From Sandaracinus sp. (GTDB lineage: Bacteria; Myxococcota_A; Polyangia; Polyangiales; Houyiibacteriaceae): a stretch of 48,430 bases of DNA. Shown in pieces: positions 45,210 through 48,430 of this stretch. Under the pieces are notes generated by a model that did not search any database, was not told the origin of the DNA, and saw only the letters and a program-made list of their open reading frames with translations. A program made the translations under genes and the position numbers. The stretch covers positions 1 to 48,430 of the forward strand of contig JACKEH010000033.1 in assembly GCA_020633125.1 (NCBI GenBank), read 5' to 3'. The first letter of the stretch is position 1. Every line of letters starts with the position of its first letter.

Positions 45210-46448
45210 TCACGGCACCGGCAGGTGCGCGATCACCGTCGTTCCTCGAGGCGTCGTCTTCAGCTCGAGGCTTCCGCCGAGCAGCTCCGCGCGCTCGCGC
45301 ATCGTGCGCAACCCATGCCCCTCGCGCGAGACGGTCGGGTCGAAGCCGACCCCGTCGTCGTGCACCTGCAGCTCGAGCACCCCGTCGTTCAGGGTCATCT
45401 CCACTTCGAGCCGAGCGGCCTGCGAGTGTCGGGTGGCGTTGTTGGTCGCTTCCTGGGCGATGCGGTACGCGGTGGTCTCGAGCGCGGGCGCGAGCTCGCC
45501 GAGCTCGGGGGCCTCGAACGCCACCTCGAAGGGCGCCTCGTCGAGCAGACGGCGCACGGACTCGCGCAGCCCGACCTCGCGGACGATCGACGGCCCCAGC
45601 AGCTCGACGGCTCGACGGACTTCCTCGATCACGCGGTCGACCAAATCGAGCGTCCGCTCGACGGCTTCGCCAGGGGCGGGAAGCATCTGCACGCGAAGGC
45701 GGACCGCCGTGAGCACCTGGCCCACGCCGTCGTGGAGCTCGCGCCCGATCGCGCGCCGCTCGGCCTCCTGAAGCGAGACCGCCCGCGCCGTGAGCTCCCG
45801 AAGACGGCGTTGGTGCTCGGCGAGGTCGGCGTTCGCGCGTTGGAGCTCGTCGACGCGAGACGCGACCTGCGCCTCGAGATCCCGGTTGAGCGACGCCAGC
45901 TCTCCCCGCGAAACCTGAAGATCGTCGAAGAGCGCGACGATGCGGGCTTCGGCCCGGTCCAGGGCCCGACGAGGCAGCCACCACAAGAACGCCGAGAGCA
46001 GCAGTCCCAGCGCGAAGAACACCCCCAGCAAGCGCAAGGACGCCGCGCGAGCCTCGCCGAGGTCGACGCCGACCCAAACCGAGCCCGAGTCGCCGATCGG
46101 GGCGTGCTCCCACGCGCTCGGGTCCGAGTCCCCGCCCGACCGCGCCACCAAGACGCCGCGGTCGTCGAGCACCCGCACCCGCGCGACGCTCGCGTCGGGG
46201 CGGTAGCGCTGAAGGTGCGCGACGACCTTCGGCGAGTCGTAGCGCCACATCACCGGGCGCCGTGCCGCTTCGAGGGCGAGCGCCTGGCCGAGCTCGTGCG
46301 CGACACTCTGCGCTCGCGCGCGCAGCTCGCCGACGTGCACGACGTGGTGCGCCGTCGGAGCGCTCAACGCGACGACCACGAGCACCAAGACGAGCAGCGG
46401 CACGCTCCGGAGCCCGAGATCGCGCGAGAGGGCGAGACGCGACCTCAT
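45210..46448 (-). CDS. NarL-type sensor histidine kinase
   Basis: A 412-residue membrane kinase: TM1 about 14-34, a periplasmic sensor of about 105 residues, TM2 about 140-160, then a long coiled coil (DLQVSRGELASLNRDLEAQ) linking to a HisKA_3 domain with the phospho-acceptor His239 (RRAIGRELHDGVGQV). The HATPase domain shows EATNNATRHSQA (N box) and HDDGVGFD (G1), and GLRTMRERAELLGG (G2). It should autophosphorylate and pass phosphate to a LuxR-type regulator, but the nearby regulator (43323-43888) is broken. Overlaps the upstream gene by 4 bases (46445-46448). Confidence 0.88.
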   Translation of the reverse strand: MRSRLALSRDLGLRSVPLLVLVLVVVALSAPTAHHVVHVGELRARAQSVAHELGQALALEAARRPVMWRYDSPKVVAHLQRYRPDASVARVRVLDDRGVLVARSGGDSDPSAWEHAPIGDSGSVWVGVDLGEARAASLRLLGVFFALGLLLSAFLWWLPRRALDRAEARIVALFDDLQVSRGELASLNRDLEAQVASRVDELQRANADLAEHQRRLRELTARAVSLQEAERRAIGRELHDGVGQVLTAVRLRVQMLPAPGEAVERTLDLVDRVIEEVRRAVELLGPSIVREVGLRESVRRLLDEAPFEVAFEAPELGELAPALETTAYRIAQEATNNATRHSQAARLEVEMTLNDGVLELQVHDDGVGFDPTVSREGHGLRTMRERAELLGGSLELKTTPRGTTVIAHLPVP

Positions 46449-47281
46449 GGCAACTCGTAGCCGGACTCGACGATCACCTGCTGCGCCGCTTCGGAGCTCA
46501 GGAACGCGAGGAAGTCGTCGAGTCGGTCGTCGGAAACCACGATCAGGAGCGGCTTCGGTGCCGCAACGCCTTCGATCGCGACCGCGGGCAGGCGTCGGGT
46601 TCGAAGCTGTCCACGATCGAAGAATCCGATGGCGTCGCGGACGTCGGCGAGGGCCCGCGCCATCGCGTCGTCGGTGTAGAGCACCTCGAAGCGTTGGGCG
46701 CGCACCGCGTCGTCGTGGGCATCGGCGAGCTCGGGCCAGACGGTGCGCATCGACGCGACGCCCGAATCGCCGAGCTCACGAAGCAAGGGCGTGACCTCCC
46801 TGCTGTCGCCACGGAAGAGCTCGGGCAGCTCCTCCCGCGCCCAGTGCGTCCGGCCAGTGCTCGCGAGCACGACCTCGGTGCGCGCGTAGACCTGAGCCCG
46901 CAGCCCTTCGCGCTCGCGATCACGCAGATCGCGCGAGACCAACGCAGCGTCGATCACGTCGTCTCGGAGGGCACGCAACCCTCCGCCCGAGCCGACGGAG
47001 TCGAGCTCGACCTCGAGAGGGCTCCCGCCGCCCTCGACGAAACGCGCGACCAAACGCTGGGTCAGCGCGAGGTTGCTGCCGCTGCCCGCGAGCACGCGTG
47101 GGGAACGCGGAGGATGAGGCAACGACGCCTCGAGAATCGCGTCCTCGGGTCGAGGGCCGGCCTCGGCGAGCCGCACCAACGAGACGCTCGCGCCCAGGCA
47201 GGCCGCGAACACCGTGAGGCCGAGCAGGACGGCGCGCGTCACGCTCGGTTTGGGCTCGGAGTGCGATTCGGTGTCGGGCAC
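46445..47281 (-). CDS. Membrane-anchored PstS/PBP-like substrate-binding protein
   Basis: A 278-residue protein with one N-terminal membrane segment (AVLLGLTVFAACLGASVSLV) and a periplasmic type-2 binding-protein fold: LAGSGSNLALTQRLVARFVE, SVGSGGGLRALRDDVIDAALVSRD (typical of phosphate/molybdate-type binding proteins), and DDAMARALADVRDAIGFF. Its end overlaps the start of the histidine kinase gene, so it is likely the sensory or co-sensory subunit of that kinase. The anion specificity is not determined from sequence. Confidence 0.75.
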   Translation of the reverse strand: MPDTESHSEPKPSVTRAVLLGLTVFAACLGASVSLVRLAEAGPRPEDAILEASLPHPPRSPRVLAGSGSNLALTQRLVARFVEGGGSPLEVELDSVGSGGGLRALRDDVIDAALVSRDLRDREREGLRAQVYARTEVVLASTGRTHWAREELPELFRGDSREVTPLLRELGDSGVASMRTVWPELADAHDDAVRAQRFEVLYTDDAMARALADVRDAIGFFDRGQLRTRRLPAVAIEGVAAPKPLLIVVSDDRLDDFLAFLSSEAAQQVIVESGYELP

Positions 47282-47332
47282 GGCGCGGAGGGCGAGAGGC
47301 TTCGCGGAAGCGGTCGTGCTTCGCGAGCGCCA

Positions 47333-48037
47333 TCAGCCGCGAAGATTGTACTTCGCGATGCAATAGAGGGCGCGCACGCCGTCCTTCCAGCCGATCTTCT
47401 TGCCCTCTTCGTACGTGCGGCCGCTGTAGGAGATGCCGACTTCGTAGATGCGGACGCCGGTCTTGGCGATCTTGGCGGTGATCTCGGGCTCGAAGCCGAA
47501 GCGGTTCTCTTCGATCAACACGCCCTGGATGACCTCGCGACGGAAGACCTTGTAGCAAGTCTCCATGTCGGTGAGGTTCAGGTCCGTCATCATGTTCGAC
47601 AGGAGCGTGAGGACGCGGTTGCCGACCGTGTGCCAGAAGTAGAGGACGCGGTGCGACTCGCCGCCGATGAAGCGCGAGCCGTACACGACGTCGGCGCGGC
47701 CGTCGGCGATCGGCTCGAGCAGGCGCGGGTACTCGTTCGGGTCGTACTCGAGGTCCGCGTCCTGAACGATCACGACGTCACCGGTGGCGGCCGCGAAGCC
47801 GGTACGCAGCGCCGCGCCCTTGCCCTGGTTCTTCTCGTGCAGAATCACGCGTACGTCGTCGTGACGGGCTTCGAGCTTCGGCAAGAGGTCACGGGTGCCG
47901 TCGGTCGAACCGTCGTCGACGAGGAGGAGCTCCTTGCCGACGAACGGCGGCGGAAGCTGCACCGCGCGCACGCGACGCACGATCTCTTCGAGGGTGGAAA
48001 TCTCGTTGAAGACGGGGATGACGACGCTCAGACGCAC
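47333..48037 (-). CDS. GT2 glycosyltransferase, DPM1/undecaprenyl-phosphate-sugar type
   Basis: A 234-residue family-2 glycosyltransferase: VIPVFNEISTLEEIVRR, LLVDDGSTDGTRDLL (nucleotide-sugar binding), VIVQDADLEYDPNEYPRLL (metal-binding DxD region) and YGSRFIGGESHRVLYFWH as in dolichyl/undecaprenyl-phosphate mannosyl- or glucosyltransferases. No C-terminal membrane helices, so it probably works from the cytoplasm at the membrane surface. It starts with GTG at 48037. It lies upstream of the binding-protein/kinase operon in the same direction but 51 bases away; a functional link is uncertain. Confidence 0.85.
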   Translation of the reverse strand: MRLSVVIPVFNEISTLEEIVRRVRAVQLPPPFVGKELLLVDDGSTDGTRDLLPKLEARHDDVRVILHEKNQGKGAALRTGFAAATGDVVIVQDADLEYDPNEYPRLLEPIADGRADVVYGSRFIGGESHRVLYFWHTVGNRVLTLLSNMMTDLNLTDMETCYKVFRREVIQGVLIEENRFGFEPEITAKIAKTGVRIYEVGISYSGRTYEEGKKIGWKDGVRALYCIAKYNLRG

Positions 48038-48290
48038 CGCGGCCTTGAAGCACGGATCGCGCCGCGGAGCCAGCGGAAGGGGAAGGGGTCGTCGTGCCCG
48101 GCCTGGGTGTGAGGCGGCTCGCCGGCGGAAACGCGGTCGCCAGGGCTCGACGCGAGGTGGCGATCGGTGGGAACGTCACGCCCCCTTGCGTCGGGCGACC
48201 CAGTGCCCGAAGCATCGCGCTCGCCGTGGCTGTCCCGCCTTCGCCGACCTCGGCGGGGATGCGGCTTCGTTCCTCACTGCGGAGAATTTC
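48038..48290. other. Divergent intergenic region between GT2 and peroxiredoxin genes
   Basis: These 253 bases should hold promoters for both genes. A good ribosome site (GGAGAATTTC) precedes the peroxiredoxin ATG at 48291. I see no hairpin with a T-run or other clear signal; the ORFs across it look like shadows. Confidence 0.35.
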
Positions 48291-48430
48291 ATGAGCCTTC
48301 ATCTCGGAAGCATCGCCCCCGACTTCAAGCAGGACTCGACCCAGGGCCCCATCTCGTTCCACGAGTGGGCGGGCAAGAACTGGGTCGTCCTCTTCAGCCA
48401 CCCGGCCGACTTCCCGCCGGTCTGCACCAC
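48291..48430 (+). CDS. Peroxiredoxin (1-Cys/Prx6-like), partial at window end
   Basis: The first 46 residues of an AhpC/TSA-type peroxiredoxin: SLHLGSIAPDFKQDSTQGPI, FHEWAGKNWVVLFSHPADF and the peroxidatic site PADFPPVCTT, in which the Cys reduces peroxides. The DFPPVCTT form and starting sequence fit the Prx6/1-Cys group. The gene continues beyond 48430, so the C-terminal region and the presence of a resolving Cys cannot be judged. ATG at 48291 with GGAGAA six bases upstream. Confidence 0.85.
   Translation, partial: MSLHLGSIAPDFKQDSTQGPISFHEWAGKNWVVLFSHPADFPPVCT

Overview
The window is a very GC-rich bacterial chromosome segment. Its strong G/C bias at third codon positions, many lipoproteins with Asp/Gly/Pro-rich linkers after the lipobox, fibro-slime and von Willebrand A (VWA) proteins, a DUF1592/DUF1552 pair and NarL-type signalling point to Myxococcota, probably a Polyangia/Sandaracinaceae-like myxobacterium. 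This placement is inferred from gene content only. I recognise no rRNA, tRNA, CRISPR array or intact transposase.

Layout. 0.25-12.7 kb: a ketoacyl-ACP synthase III-like enzyme, a fused membrane/spermidine-synthase-like protein, a ZU5+VWA lipoprotein, ssb, tlyA, a beta-helix lipoprotein, a phosphofructokinase, a patatin-like protein lacking its catalytic Ser and Asp, and an unknown protein. 12.9-17.3 kb: four secreted or lipoprotein genes, including a fibro-slime lipoprotein. 17.5-19.9 kb: an Rnl5-type RNA ligase divergent from a PAP2 phosphatase whose signal peptide lies in another frame. 19.9-23.1 kb: a GT39 operon with overlapping stop/start codons. 23.2-34.6 kb: a divergent locus with similar ends. 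Each arm begins with a propeller-like lipoprotein and also holds a large lipoprotein with the same Cys-rich N-terminal and same C-terminal module, carrying VWA domains on one arm and a lyase-like propeller on the other. The plus arm continues into two SurA/parvulin-type genes. 35-43.2 kb: a Kazal-type lipoprotein, a GlcD-like oxidase, a SMUG1-type uracil-DNA glycosylase, the DUF1592/DUF1552 pair and a BRCT+SUKH protein. 43.3-48.4 kb: a signalling operon (PstS-like binding protein, histidine kinase) whose response regulator has lost its phospho-acceptor segment. It is separated from the kinase by an opposite-strand pseudokinase gene and a remnant of an MscS channel. Then come a GT2 glycosyltransferase and the start of a peroxiredoxin.

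The most unusual non-coding signal is a pair of intergenic elements at 6644-6904 and 34664-34924. Both are exactly 261 bp between terminal inverted repeats. The terminal repeats differ, but both elements hold, at nearly the same internal position, a roughly 65-bp core about 82% identical that folds into a nested hairpin with one compensatory and several pairing-preserving changes. Smaller hairpins at 1505-1533 and 7709-7733 share a stem with each other and resemble the inner hairpin of the core.

Several genes appear to carry single-nucleotide frame breaks (near 8974, 19006 and 23897). They may be real lesions or sequence errors and should be checked against reads.
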